Source: Helicobacteraceae bacterium (GTDB lineage: Bacteria > Campylobacterota > Campylobacteria > Campylobacterales > Sulfurimonadaceae). From it: 64,000 nucleotides of DNA. The position numbers and the translations under genes were made by a program. Shown piece by piece: positions 26,627 to 35,525 of the stretch. Under the pieces are notes generated by a model. That model ran no database searches, was not told where the DNA came from, and was given only the letters and a program-made list of their open reading frames with translations. The stretch covers positions 1 to 64,000 of the forward strand of contig CANMJR010000001.1 of NCBI GenBank assembly GCA_947498025.1. Reading direction: 5' to 3'. Position 1 is the stretch's first letter, and each line of letters begins with the position of its first letter.

Positions 26627-27360
26627 TGAAAGCTATAATAAAAGTACGGGATGTTAAGACAATATTTGAACATAGAGTTGTGCATGACGGATTAAATCTT
26701 ACCGTAAAACAGGGTGAAATTTACGGTTTGCTCGGTCCTAGCGGATGTGGTAAAACAACACTCTTGCGAGAGATGGTTATGCTTCAAAAGTTTGGCGGCG
26801 GCTCAATAGAGATACTAGGGTATAACTTAGAAAAAATCAATCAAAATGATGCGCAAAAGCTAAGACGCCAGTGGGGAGTATTGTTTCAGGCGGGAGCACT
26901 CTTCTCGTCGCTGAGTATCGCAGAGAATATCGCTCTTCCTCTTCAGGAGTACACGGATTTATCACCGAAAATGATAGATGAAATTGTAGAGTTTAAGATT
27001 AACTTAGTCGGTCTCAAATGCAGGGATGCTCTTTTGTATCCCTCACAGATAAGCGGCGGCATGAAAAAAAAAGCAGCTCTTGCCCGTTCGCTCGCCATGG
27101 ATCCTAAACTTCTTTTTTTGGATGAGCCCACAAGCGGGCTCGACCCGATTTCGGCAAGAGATTTTGATGCTCTGATTTTAAAGCTTCGCTCGCTTTTGGG
27201 GCTTACTATCGTTATGGTTTCACACGATTTAAAATCAATTTACGATACACTCGACAGAGTTGCAATTATAGACAATAAAAAGATAGCATACGAGGGAACT
27301 CTGAGTGAAGTGACCTCGGTACAAAACGAATTTATACAAACTTTTTTCAGAGGAGCATAG
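26623..27360 (+). CDS. mlaF: Mla lipid transport ATPase MlaF
   Basis: ABC ATPase partner of MlaE. From the ATG at 26623 (ATGATGAAA, overlapping the mlaE stop at 26624-26626) it has 245 residues. Walker A GPSGCGKTT, Q-loop LFQAGALF, signature ISGGMKKKAALARS (the ABC signature with Met), Walker B LLFLDEPTSGLDP and switch His in MVSHDL. The repeat element R2 follows the stop and separates it from mlaD. Membrane-associated, cytoplasmic face. Confidence 0.94.
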   Translation: MMKAIIKVRDVKTIFEHRVVHDGLNLTVKQGEIYGLLGPSGCGKTTLLREMVMLQKFGGGSIEILGYNLEKINQNDAQKLRRQWGVLFQAGALFSSLSIAENIALPLQEYTDLSPKMIDEIVEFKINLVGLKCRDALLYPSQISGGMKKKAALARSLAMDPKLLFLDEPTSGLDPISARDFDALILKLRSLLGLTIVMVSHDLKSIYDTLDRVAIIDNKKIAYEGTLSEVTSVQNEFIQTFFRGA

Positions 27361-27382
27361 TATATGTGTTGCTTTTTAACTG

Positions 27383-27480
27383 ATGTTACGCACCTAAACG
27401 AACGCGTCCGTTTAGATGGCAGAGGTATATGTCTCTACAACCCCCTAAAGCTACAAGAAACGCTGTTTTTTGAGAATAAT
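27383..27480 (-). repeat. R-element copy R2, inside the mla operon
   Basis: ATGTTACGCAC terminal repeat at 27383-27393, third hairpin CTAAACG/CGTTTAG with its G-T wobble (27394-27415), second hairpin (AGAG/CTCT type), the core (read as TACAACCCCCTAAAGCT on the plus strand) and a first hairpin with one mismatch. The other terminal repeat is lost at the mlaD side. A 46-codon open frame (27364-27504) crosses it. Confidence 0.85.
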
Positions 27481-27496
27481 ATGGAGATAAAATTAT

Positions 27497-28459
27497 ATGA
27501 ATAATAAAGTAAACTACTCTTTAGTCGGTACTTTGGTCCTTTTAGGGGTTGCTCTTATGCTTGCATTTGTTTATTGGCTTTTAAAGCCATCCTCAGAGCA
27601 AGAGACAAAAACTTACGCAATCTACTTTAATGAATCTATTTTGGGTCTAAACATAGATGCACCGGTAAAGTATAGAGGAATCGCGGTCGGCAAAGTCTCA
27701 AAGCTGCAGATAAATGCCAAAAACTCGGAGCAGGTAGAGGTTCTTGTAACCATCTTAAAAAATACTCCTATAAAAGAAGATACGATAGCGAAACTTACCG
27801 CACAGGGGATTACAGGGCTTAGTTATATAAATTTGGACATGGGTTCAAACGAGGCGCCTGAATTACAACTAAAAGATGGAGAAAAGTATCCGGCAATAAA
27901 GAGTGCTCCGTCCTTTTTTGAAAATATTGAATCTTCCCTTGGTTCTGTATCTACAAAACTCTCGGCAACTCTTGCTCAAACTGAGAAACTCTTAAATGAA
28001 GAGAACCAAAAACAGATAACACTAGTGCTTCAAAGAACCGCGGGATTTATGGATAAAATGGAGAAACTTTTGGATGAGGAGAGTGTCAATCACCTTCATT
28101 CTAGCGTAAAAAATATAGACAAAGTCAGTAAAGAACTTACTAAAATCACACCGAATGTTGATAAGTTTATCGATAAAAGCGGAAAATGGGAAGAGAGCAC
28201 ATCCTTTTCTCTTTCTTCTATCATGGAGAGCTACAAAGGTATTAAAAGTGCTATGGATGAGGTAAAAAGGGCAGTTTCAAGCGGCGAATTTAATCTTAAA
28301 GAGATTTCGAGTGATGTTGTTCCGACTATGAATAACACTCTTTTAGAGATGCAGGGGCTTATGATAAAAATTGAGGATACTCTCCATGCTTACGAGAGAA
28401 GTCCTGGAGATATTCTGTTTAAACAAGAAGAGACCAAAAAAGGTCCGGGGGAGAGATAA
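27497..28459 (+). CDS. mlaD: MCE-domain lipid-binding protein MlaD
   Basis: 320 residues: N-terminal membrane anchor (about 8-28), MCE domain (about 38-120, with YFNESILGLNIDAPVKYRG and GITGLSYINLDMG read in parts), then a long helical region (about 145-300) that is longer than E. coli MlaD. Forms the periplasmic ring of the Mla lipid transporter. ATG at 27497 preceded by GGAG (27483-27486). The gap to mlaF is 136 bases and filled by R2. Confidence 0.92.
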   Translation: MNNKVNYSLVGTLVLLGVALMLAFVYWLLKPSSEQETKTYAIYFNESILGLNIDAPVKYRGIAVGKVSKLQINAKNSEQVEVLVTILKNTPIKEDTIAKLTAQGITGLSYINLDMGSNEAPELQLKDGEKYPAIKSAPSFFENIESSLGSVSTKLSATLAQTEKLLNEENQKQITLVLQRTAGFMDKMEKLLDEESVNHLHSSVKNIDKVSKELTKITPNVDKFIDKSGKWEESTSFSLSSIMESYKGIKSAMDEVKRAVSSGEFNLKEISSDVVPTMNNTLLEMQGLMIKIEDTLHAYERSPGDILFKQEETKKGPGER

Positions 28460-28460
28460 A

Positions 28461-29057
28461 ATGAAGTTATTTTTTATAGCAGTTACTCTATTGTTGCTCG
28501 GAGGATGTTCTACTATGACTCCTCCAAAGAGTGAGTACAGATTGAAGTCCGACATGCCGAGCAAGATTTTGAACCAAACGGGATGTGCAAATAAATCCCT
28601 AAAAGTTGCCGAAGCATTTAGTTCAAGTACTCTTATGGCGTTAGACATGAATTATGTGCAGGGTACAAATAAGCAGTTTGCCTATGCACAAGCACAATGG
28701 TCAACTTCGCCAAACCATGCCATAACAGATAAGTTGCTCTCTCTTATTAGAGATGCAAATCTTTTTAAAAGTGTTCAGGTTTCAAAGTCTAGAAGCAAAA
28801 ATGACTTGATATTAGAGACAAATATAGAAGATTTTATGCAGTACTATAGTGAGGATTTTAGAGAGTCGTACTCCAATGTCGTTATAACCTTAACGCTGAT
28901 TGATTCGAATACAAACAGTGTACTCTCCACAAAAACCTTCAGCTCAAAAGTAGTTGCTAAAAGACTCGACTCAGAGGGCGGAGTGGTTGCACTTGACAGC
29001 GCACTCTATGATGTTCTTTCTCAAATAAATGAGTGGTTTTCTAAGGTTTGTAAATGA
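28461..29057 (+). CDS. ABC-type transport auxiliary lipoprotein
   Basis: 198 residues from the ATG at 28461, one base after mlaD. Lipoprotein signal peptide: MKLFFIAVTLLLLGGCSTM, lipobox LGGC with Cys16. The rest fits the ABC_trans_aux (PF03886) type: YVQGTNKQFAYAQAQWSTSP, LLSLIRDANLFKSVQ and a C-terminal LYDVLSQINEWF. Such lipoproteins accompany MCE/Mla transporters and probably sit in the outer membrane leaflet facing the periplasm. Stop overlaps the next gene by four bases. Confidence 0.8.
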   Translation: MKLFFIAVTLLLLGGCSTMTPPKSEYRLKSDMPSKILNQTGCANKSLKVAEAFSSSTLMALDMNYVQGTNKQFAYAQAQWSTSPNHAITDKLLSLIRDANLFKSVQVSKSRSKNDLILETNIEDFMQYYSEDFRESYSNVVITLTLIDSNTNSVLSTKTFSSKVVAKRLDSEGGVVALDSALYDVLSQINEWFSKVCK

Positions 29058-30376
29058 TAGCAGAGCTAGAGTATAAGGCAAGAAGAGATGCTCTTGGAGT
29101 AAAACTCTCAAATAACTCTGTCGCCGTTTTGTTCAGTGCAGAGCCTAAAAGTCGCTCAAACGATACTGAATATCCCTATAGACAAAACAGTAGTTTTTAC
29201 TATGTAAGCGGCTTTAAAGAGGATAACTCTGCACTGATTTTTGTAAAAACAAAGAAGGGGCTGAAAACTATTCTGTTTGTGCAGGGCAAAGATAAGAAAG
29301 CAGAGCTATGGAGTGGAAAAAGATTGGGAGAAAAGAGAGCTAAAGAGAAGTTTCTAGTGAATGAAGTTTATGCCATGAGTAAACTGCAAGAGAAGCTCAA
29401 AGAGTTTTTGACTAATAAAAAATCTCTCTATTATGATTTTAGTTTGGATTACTCGAAAATCAAGATGCTAAAGAGAGAGTCCAAAGAGATATTCGCTCAT
29501 AAAAATATTGCACTTCTCATCGGTGAGATGCGATTGATTAAATCAGCCACAGAGATTGAGCTGATAAAAAAAGCGATAAAAATCACAAAAGAGGCGCACC
29601 ATGCGGCTATGAGGTTTGATAAAAAAGATAAATTTGAATATCAGCTTCAAGCTGAAATAGAGTATGTTTTTAAATCAAATGGCGCATACAGCGACGCTTA
29701 CACATCTATTGTGGCAGGCGGAAATTCTGCAAATACGCTTCATTATGTGAAGAACGACAAAATTCTCAAACAGGGTGAACTAATTTTGATAGATGCCGGA
29801 TGTGAATATGAGTATTATGCAAGCGATATAACCAGAACCATTCCGGTAAACGGCAAATTCACAAAACCGCAAAAAGAGTTATATAACATGGTTTTGGGTG
29901 TGCAGAAGAAAATCATAAAGATGGTAAAACCGCATGTAAAAAGAAGCACTCTTCAGGCTAGATCTGAAAAGTTATTAACCCTAGGGATGATAAAACTTGG
30001 GATATTAAAAGGTGACTACAAAAAACTAATCAAAAAAAAGAAACATAAAAAATATTTTCCGCATGGCATAGGTCATTGGATGGGGCTTGATGTTCACGAC
30101 GAGGCACCCTATAAATATCATAATGATAGTGAGATACCTCTGAGCTCCGGCATGGTTTTAACAATAGAGCCGGCGATTTACTGTGATAAAAACGACAAAT
30201 CTATCCCTAAAAAATACCGTGGCATAGGGATAAGAATTGAAGATAATATATTGGTTACATCAAAGAACTATGAAAATCTTTCAAAAAATATTGCAAAGAG
30301 TGTTGCGGCTATAGAAAAAAAAGGAACTGTTTTTGCTTTGAAAGCATATTACGGCAAAGGAAATAATGAATTATGA
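29054..30376 (+). CDS. pepP: Xaa-Pro aminopeptidase P (M24B)
   Basis: 440 residues. N-terminal AMP_N domain (EPKSRSNDTEYPYRQNSSFY) and C-terminal pita-bread metallopeptidase with GGNSANTLHYVKND, LIDAGCEYEYYASDITRT (two metal Asp), FPHGIGHWMGLDVHD (His), TIEPAIY (Glu) and IRIEDNILVT (Glu). All five metal ligands are present. Removes N-terminal residues before proline. Cytoplasmic. It starts within the end of the lipoprotein gene and its stop overlaps the next gene by four bases. Confidence 0.93.
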   Translation: MIAELEYKARRDALGVKLSNNSVAVLFSAEPKSRSNDTEYPYRQNSSFYYVSGFKEDNSALIFVKTKKGLKTILFVQGKDKKAELWSGKRLGEKRAKEKFLVNEVYAMSKLQEKLKEFLTNKKSLYYDFSLDYSKIKMLKRESKEIFAHKNIALLIGEMRLIKSATEIELIKKAIKITKEAHHAAMRFDKKDKFEYQLQAEIEYVFKSNGAYSDAYTSIVAGGNSANTLHYVKNDKILKQGELILIDAGCEYEYYASDITRTIPVNGKFTKPQKELYNMVLGVQKKIIKMVKPHVKRSTLQARSEKLLTLGMIKLGILKGDYKKLIKKKKHKKYFPHGIGHWMGLDVHDEAPYKYHNDSEIPLSSGMVLTIEPAIYCDKNDKSIPKKYRGIGIRIEDNILVTSKNYENLSKNIAKSVAAIEKKGTVFALKAYYGKGNNEL

Positions 30377-30978
30377 TAAGAACGTTGTTACTGTGGATAA
30401 TGATGATGGTTGCTGCGAACGCTGCTACAAATATGTGGATTCGTACAGGTGACGCCTATGGAATTGATCCAAGGTTGCTCTACGCTATCTCAAAAGTTGA
30501 GAGTGATTTACGCCCGCTCAATATCTCTGTAAACTACAAAAAACTAACCAAAATGCAACTCGATAAACTCTATCTTATGCTTAAAAACAGAGGTATTCCT
30601 TATAAAACTTTTACAAAAGTAGTGGCAATAGAGAACGAAAATATTACTCAAGCCAAATATGTCATTAGCTTTTTGGATAGCAACCACTACCCAAGCTTTG
30701 ATATCGGGCTGATGCAGATTAATAATGTTCACAAAGAGGTGCTTGCCGGGATGAAAATATCACTTCACAGCCTTTTAAACCAAGAGACAAATCTTAATGT
30801 TTCGGCTGCAATTTTATGGGAGTGCTACAAAAAGCATGGATCTACTTACAAGGCTATTAATGCCTATAACGGCCGTGTAGCAGGAAATCCTTACTACTCC
30901 AAGGTCTCGGCAGAGCTGCAAAAGCTTCTTCTTCCGAATGAAAACAGTTCAAAACGTCTCTTTTATGGGGTGCTATAA
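30373..30978 (+). CDS. Lytic transglycosylase, SLT-type
   Basis: 201 residues with a cleavable signal peptide (MIRTLLLWIMMMVAANAA). The soluble lytic transglycosylase fold is shown by YGIDPRLLYAISKVESDL with the catalytic Glu, FDIGLMQINNVH (GLMQI motif) and AINAYNGR. Cleaves peptidoglycan glycan chains in the periplasm. Single-domain type, as in small IagB/VirB1-like enzymes. Last gene of the plus-strand unit; R3 follows. Confidence 0.88.
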   Translation: MIRTLLLWIMMMVAANAATNMWIRTGDAYGIDPRLLYAISKVESDLRPLNISVNYKKLTKMQLDKLYLMLKNRGIPYKTFTKVVAIENENITQAKYVISFLDSNHYPSFDIGLMQINNVHKEVLAGMKISLHSLLNQETNLNVSAAILWECYKKHGSTYKAINAYNGRVAGNPYYSKVSAELQKLLLPNENSSKRLFYGVL

Positions 30979-30981
30979 CTA

Positions 30982-31074
30982 ATGTTACACACTCAAATGA
31001 GCGAAGCCCATTTGAGTGGCAGGGACAAACTTGTCCCTACAACCCCCTAAAGCTACACAAAGTAAGCTTTGTGA
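30982..31074 (-). repeat. R-element copy R3, convergent, pairs with R4
   Basis: Begins ATGTTACACAC (30982-30992), third hairpin CTCAAATGAGC/GCCCATTTGAG, second hairpin GGGACAA/TTGTCCC, core as CAACCCCCTAAAGCTA, first hairpin CACAAAG/CTTTGTG. All three hairpins are intact but with arms different from R4 and R6. Sits between the transglycosylase and the 142-residue gene. Confidence 0.85.
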
Positions 31075-31092
31075 GATTTGTTTGCGGAAATA

Positions 31093-31521
31093 TCAAATAT
31101 GGCTATAACTCCAGCCGGTTAAACTTTTCTCTTTTGCCTCGCTAAAGTTATCCGAATCTGCTAAAAAATCCATTACAAACATCGCTACATGTGGAATTGA
31201 ACTTATATCTTGAGGTTTAATTAAAAGCATGGGCATCGGTGTCTCCTGTAAACTTTGTGCAAACCCTACCGCCATTATTTGGCTCATAAGCTCTTTTGGG
31301 GTCTTGATGTTATTCTCTTGCAAAAATTTATCTAAAACTGCTTTTTGAATCTTTTTTGGAAGACTCTCCTCTGTATTTAAAAAGATGGTGAAGTGAATTG
31401 GAGTATCGCTAAAATGCTCCGGTGCAGGAGCTGCCATGATAATGTACTCAACACTTTTTAGATGTTTTTCTATCTCACTCGGCTCTAAATATTTATTTGT
31501 TTTGATTGCTTGATTGTTCAT
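31093..31521 (-). CDS. 142-residue protein of unknown function, bracketed by R-elements
   Basis: No family recognised. A soluble protein with no signal peptide. Several proline-rich turns (AAPAPEHFSDTPIHF, QETPMPMLLIKPQD), a central helix and a C-terminal FVMDFLADSDNFSEAKEKSL. The ATG is preceded by AGGAAAAAAG, a fair ribosome binding site. It stands alone on the minus strand between R3 and R4, which face opposite ways, so it may be a mobile or recently inserted passenger. Confidence 0.6.
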   Translation of the reverse strand: MNNQAIKTNKYLEPSEIEKHLKSVEYIIMAAPAPEHFSDTPIHFTIFLNTEESLPKKIQKAVLDKFLQENNIKTPKELMSQIMAVGFAQSLQETPMPMLLIKPQDISSIPHVAMFVMDFLADSDNFSEAKEKSLTGWSYSHI

Positions 31522-31551
31522 CTTTTTTCCTTTATAATTTTTAGATAGCTG

Positions 31552-31688
31552 ATATTACGCACCTTTATGAAAAAATATGTAAAATACTATGTAAATCTCG
31601 AAAAATTTATTTTTCGTAGCTTTAGGGGGTTGTAGGGACAATTTGTCCCTGCCACTAAAACGGACGAGTTCGTTTTAGTGTGTAACAT
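31552..31688 (+). repeat. R-element copy R4, full length (137 bp)
   Basis: ATATTACGCAC (31552-31562) to GTGTGTAACAT (31678-31688): near-perfect terminal inverted repeats (two mismatches). First hairpin CGAAAAAT/ATTTTTCG, core AGCTTTAGGGGGTTGTA, second hairpin GGGACAA/TTGTCCC, third hairpin CTAAAACG/CGTTTTAG with a G-T wobble. Exactly as long as R6. Its last base is the end of the holA stop codon. Confidence 0.9.
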
Positions 31689-32650
31689 CAAATGAGTTTC
31701 TGAACCCTGATAAGCGTTGAGAGCAAAATTGCACCTTTATCCACATTGGAGCTTTTCATTTTTAGTTCACTGCCGAGCAGAAGCGCATGCAGTTTATAGT
31801 AGATGTTCGGTTTAAATTTTAGTGAGAGCGCGGCTTTTTCGTCTATTACCGGTTTTGGAGGAGAGTAGCCTATTATCTCCTGAGCATTCGGAGCGCCGTT
31901 GACCCTTATGTAAATGTTAAACATGTAGAGCTGTGTTATGTAGCTTGTAATAGAGGTTATCACTCTTATCTCATCTTCTCCATGTTCGAGTATGCTGTTT
32001 AAATCCTCTATAAAATCTTTTTTGTTGAGCAATTTTTTTATAAAATCGTCCAGATTTACTTCGGCCAATCCAAAAACTAAGCTATCTATATCTTTTGTAG
32101 TCACTGCTCTGTCGTAAACTCTGAATTTCTCTATCTCGTTGCATGCAAGAGCAACATCGCCGTTATGAATTTGAAGGAGGTGAATAATTGAGTAGTTGTC
32201 TATATTTACCCCTTTCTCTTTTGCAATTTGAGATACTATGCTTTGCGCCTCATACTCTTTTGGATGAAAAAATCTGACACTCATAGTTCTTTTTTTGTCA
32301 AATGCTTTTGCATAAACCTTATGATCACTTCCATAGTAGGCATATACAAAAACATTGTCGGGATTTTTTTCGCAAAGCTCTATATAGATATCTATCTCTT
32401 TTTTGTCTATTTTTTTTTCGCTCTTTAGAACTAAAACATTTCTATCTCCAAAGAGAGAGCCTTGCGATAGATGGGCTTTAGCAGAGCCAAAGTCATATTC
32501 GTCGTGGTAGAATGAGAGTATGGAGCCATCTTCTACATCAGAGACTTTTTTTGTGTAGATATCTATAAAAAAAGTGCTTTCTCCAAAGAGTACAAAACTG
32601 TTGGAAGTAGATCTGTTTTGTATATGCTTATCTAACTCGCTTTTGTACAT
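31688..32650 (-). CDS. holA: DNA polymerase III delta subunit
   Basis: 320 residues. Typical HolA layout: weakly conserved N-terminal ATPase-like domain without a functional P-loop (FVLFGESTFFIDIY, SLFGDRNVLVLKS), central helical region (FRVYDRAVTTKDIDSLVFG) and C-terminal collar (YKLHALLLGSELKMKS). Wrench that opens the sliding clamp during loading. Cytoplasmic, with DnaX elsewhere in the window. Its ATG overlaps the rnr stop by one base, so it is coupled to rnr. Confidence 0.85.
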   Translation of the reverse strand: MYKSELDKHIQNRSTSNSFVLFGESTFFIDIYTKKVSDVEDGSILSFYHDEYDFGSAKAHLSQGSLFGDRNVLVLKSEKKIDKKEIDIYIELCEKNPDNVFVYAYYGSDHKVYAKAFDKKRTMSVRFFHPKEYEAQSIVSQIAKEKGVNIDNYSIIHLLQIHNGDVALACNEIEKFRVYDRAVTTKDIDSLVFGLAEVNLDDFIKKLLNKKDFIEDLNSILEHGEDEIRVITSITSYITQLYMFNIYIRVNGAPNAQEIIGYSPPKPVIDEKAALSLKFKPNIYYKLHALLLGSELKMKSSNVDKGAILLSTLIRVQKLI

Positions 32651-34590
32651 TACTCTTCGTCTCTTTTTGTAGCAGTGGCAAATATTTTTGCTTTTGCTAT
32701 GTCAACGCGCTCTATTTTTGCATAAATATCTTCAAATAGAACCACATTGTCATGCGAGGTAATATTGAGTCTTGCTCCAATAATTTCATCATGAAGTTCA
32801 GCTTTTACTTCAGGGTCTGTTGCATTTATACGGGCTTTGAAGCTTTCACCGACATGCCCTGCCGCCCATCTTGCAAACTTTCTGGCCATAAACTCATTCT
32901 CTATCGTACTTGCCTCTCTCTCTTTTTCGCTTATCGTCATGCTGAGTGCTTCAATATTTCTTAAAACATAGGAGCCCTCAACTGTGTCGTTATTGGCTAT
33001 TGCTTTTAAAAGTCTGTGAACGATTAAATCTGAGTATCTGCGAATAGGCGAAGTAAAGTGGGTGTACTCCTCAAAGCCCAATCCAAAGTGACCCGAATTG
33101 AGCGGAGAGTATCTTGCCTGCATCTGTGAGCGGATGATAAGCGTATCGACCTCTGACTCAAGACCCATATCTCTTGCCTGTTTTTGAATATCCGAAATGG
33201 TCTCTTTTATAGAGTGTTTTATATCTATATGCATGCCGATTCCGGCCAGTTCTTGGTAGAGAATTTGGAGTTTTAACTGGCTTGGAGGTTCATGAATTCT
33301 GAATATTCCTCTCTCAAACTGCTTTGCTGCTTCTTTGTTGGCTAAAAGCATACAATCTTCTATGAGTGCATGAGAAGGGGTTTCCTGAGCATAAGTTGTA
33401 TGTGTTAGATTCGATTTCTCATCTATAAACATCTCCAACTCATTGGAGCGGAAGTCATAGCCAATTTTTAATCTTTTTACTTTGAGCGCATCAGTAATCG
33501 GTCTAAGTTTTTTTATATACTCAAAGATTTTTGTCTCATCTTCATTTTTTGCTCCCAGTTTGCCCTCAAAAAACTTATCAATCTCCTCATAATTAAATCT
33601 TCGTGCAGAGTGAATAATCGCCTCATACACTTTTGATTTCGTAACCTCTAAGGTGTTCAAATCTAATTTTATTTCAAAAACATAGGCAAGTCTGTCAACA
33701 TGCGGCTGCAAAGAGCAGAGGGTTTCACTCAGTTCACGGGGCAGCATGGGGATAGAGCGGTGAGGAAGATAGATAGAAAAACATCTATAAATTGCTTCGT
33801 TGTCTATTGCCCCAAAGGGTGTCACATATTCGCTGACATCGGCTATGGCTACATAGAGAGTCGTGTTGTTGTCATCCCAGTAGATGGCATCGTCAAAATC
33901 TTTTGCAGTAACCGGGTCGATGGTGCAAAACGGCAAATCTCTTAAATCTTTTCTATTTGGGTATTTATGCGCATCAACAGGTTTAAAAGATTTTGCAATT
34001 TCTAAGACCTCTTCAGAAAATTCATCATGTTTATTGAATTGTGCTAAAACTATTTTTTCGTCAACAAGAGGGTCGTTTATGTTCCCAAGTTTTTCCATAA
34101 TGGCATTTTCTTGATTGTCGATTTTAAATACATCGCCGACTTCATAAGAATTTAATTTCTCATCACTCATCTCTGCACCGATTGGAAAGTCTGTTTTTAA
34201 GTCAACCAAAGAACGATGCGTGCCCTTTTGAATGATGTAAGCAACGCTGTAGCTAACGGCACGTCCTACAATTTCTGCTATCTTCGCACTTGGTGCTCCC
34301 ATTTTACCCAAAAGCCTTTGGGCAATAATGAGGTCTCCCTCTTTTGCCGTTCCCAAATCGCCCTCGCCAATAAAGAGATCACGGACATTCTCTCCGATGA
34401 CATTCAGATAGGCTGTTCCTTTTTGAACAAGTCCTAGAGTCCCTGCGCGGTATTTTGAGTTAAATTTATAGACATTATCTTTAAAAGTGAGATATTTTTT
34501 TGCTAAGAAGTTATTGACATGTACTTTCTCTTCGGGGGTGATGTCTTGCTCACTCAAACCGAGAGTGAGCCTAATAAGTAGAGATTTCAA
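32650..34590 (-). CDS. rnr: Ribonuclease R (RNB family)
   Basis: Processive 3'-5' exoribonuclease. 646 residues, shorter than E. coli RNase R but like other Campylobacterota enzymes. Cold-shock-type N-terminal region (YRAGTLGLVQKGTAYLNVI), RNB catalytic core FCTIDPVTAKDFDDAIYWD with the metal-binding Asp cluster, then HRSIPMLPRELSETLCSL and FTSPIRRYSDLIVHR. The C-terminal S1 region is short. Coupled to holA; stop of the HDOD gene is six bases upstream. Confidence 0.94.
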   Translation of the reverse strand: MKSLLIRLTLGLSEQDITPEEKVHVNNFLAKKYLTFKDNVYKFNSKYRAGTLGLVQKGTAYLNVIGENVRDLFIGEGDLGTAKEGDLIIAQRLLGKMGAPSAKIAEIVGRAVSYSVAYIIQKGTHRSLVDLKTDFPIGAEMSDEKLNSYEVGDVFKIDNQENAIMEKLGNINDPLVDEKIVLAQFNKHDEFSEEVLEIAKSFKPVDAHKYPNRKDLRDLPFCTIDPVTAKDFDDAIYWDDNNTTLYVAIADVSEYVTPFGAIDNEAIYRCFSIYLPHRSIPMLPRELSETLCSLQPHVDRLAYVFEIKLDLNTLEVTKSKVYEAIIHSARRFNYEEIDKFFEGKLGAKNEDETKIFEYIKKLRPITDALKVKRLKIGYDFRSNELEMFIDEKSNLTHTTYAQETPSHALIEDCMLLANKEAAKQFERGIFRIHEPPSQLKLQILYQELAGIGMHIDIKHSIKETISDIQKQARDMGLESEVDTLIIRSQMQARYSPLNSGHFGLGFEEYTHFTSPIRRYSDLIVHRLLKAIANNDTVEGSYVLRNIEALSMTISEKEREASTIENEFMARKFARWAAGHVGESFKARINATDPEVKAELHDEIIGARLNITSHDNVVLFEDIYAKIERVDIAKAKIFATATKRDEE

Positions 34591-34596
34591 AGGGGA

Positions 34597-35397
34597 TTAT
34601 CGAGCGCTTTCTAAAGCTTTGTCAAAGCTTTCCATGTCAAGCTCATATTTTACGATAAGCTCTTTGGCAGCTGCTACACTTTCATCTGTCATAACACCGT
34701 TTATAGGTACAGCGGCACGGACAACTTTTAAGATACTTGCCGCTTTTTGGTACTCTGGGTCTGCTTTTTCCGGCTCTTGACAATATTTTATAATTTCAAT
34801 AAGACCCTTTTCAAATTTCCACATGGCAAATATAGTAGAACTAACATCAGGAGTATCGGTACCGACTACTTTTGTCTCGGCTGCTTCAACATCTTGAAGC
34901 TCTTTTAGGGCATCACGAAACTCTGCTTGTTTGTTTTCCGCCATTACTTCCTGAGCAATGAGAACTTTGCCAATCTCGACAAGAAAGGCAGCAGGGGAAA
35001 GTACTCCTAAAAGTTTGTTTTCTTTTCTTATGCACCAAGCAGTTGTGAGGGCATGTTGTCTTTTTGAGAGTTCGGAAAACATCTCATTGGTTATTCCATA
35101 AGCAGAAAGATCCAGAGAAAAACTTTTTTTTACAATAGATGCTAGAGCAAAACCTCTTATTGTTCCCATTCCGAAGAGACCTACGGCTTGACTAATCGCA
35201 TTTATTTCACGAGAAAAACCATAGAGCGGAGAGTTTGCCGCTTTTAAAATATCGGCAGTCAAAAGAGGATCTTTTTCGAGTATCTTCACCATATCGTTAA
35301 AGCTGCTATTTGGATCTTGGTAAATAGCCTCAATCTGCATCGCAGATTCCGGAAGCGGTGGGAGTTGTTTTATTTTTGCCAATAGTTCTTCGGTCAT
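34597..35397 (-). CDS. HDOD-domain signalling protein
   Basis: 266 residues. HDOD domain (PF08668, about 5-200): LPPLPESAMQIEAIYQDPNSS and ILEKDPLLTADILKAANSPLYG with KINAISQAVGLFGMGTIRG-like text. The metal-binding HD pair of true HD phosphohydrolases is absent, which is normal for HDOD. Likely a cytoplasmic protein scaffold in signalling or stress. It is the first of the minus-strand set with rnr and holA; six bases separate it from rnr. Its promoter appears to overlap that of the divergent 110-residue gene. Confidence 0.85.
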   Translation of the reverse strand: MTEELLAKIKQLPPLPESAMQIEAIYQDPNSSFNDMVKILEKDPLLTADILKAANSPLYGFSREINAISQAVGLFGMGTIRGFALASIVKKSFSLDLSAYGITNEMFSELSKRQHALTTAWCIRKENKLLGVLSPAAFLVEIGKVLIAQEVMAENKQAEFRDALKELQDVEAAETKVVGTDTPDVSSTIFAMWKFEKGLIEIIKYCQEPEKADPEYQKAASILKVVRAAVPINGVMTDESVAAAKELIVKYELDMESFDKALESAR

Positions 35398-35428
35398 AAT
35401 ACTCTCTTTTCGGTATTTAAGTTTAGTG

Positions 35429-35440
35429 CTATAATTATAG
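35429..35440. promoter_or_regulatory. Palindromic bidirectional -10 element
   Basis: CTATAATTATAG is a perfect 12-bp palindrome that contains TATAAT on both strands. It lies 32-43 bases upstream of the HDOD gene (minus) and about 90 bases before the 110-residue gene (plus). The same bases could therefore start transcription in both directions. Confidence 0.4.
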
Positions 35441-35525
35441 TTAATACAGATAAATTGATACTGAATATTTACAATTTACTGTTATTATTTTTTAAAGAAA
35501 TTAAAAAAGAGTAAAAGGAAAAGCG

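Noticed and set aside
27364-27504. 46-codon frame as a real protein gene
   Set aside because: It is made almost wholly of R-element sequence, so it is reported as a bridging frame and not as a gene.
28371-28460. Longer start of the ABC auxiliary lipoprotein
   Set aside because: The lipoprotein signal begins at the ATG at 28461, so the upstream part inside mlaD is unlikely to be translated in this frame.
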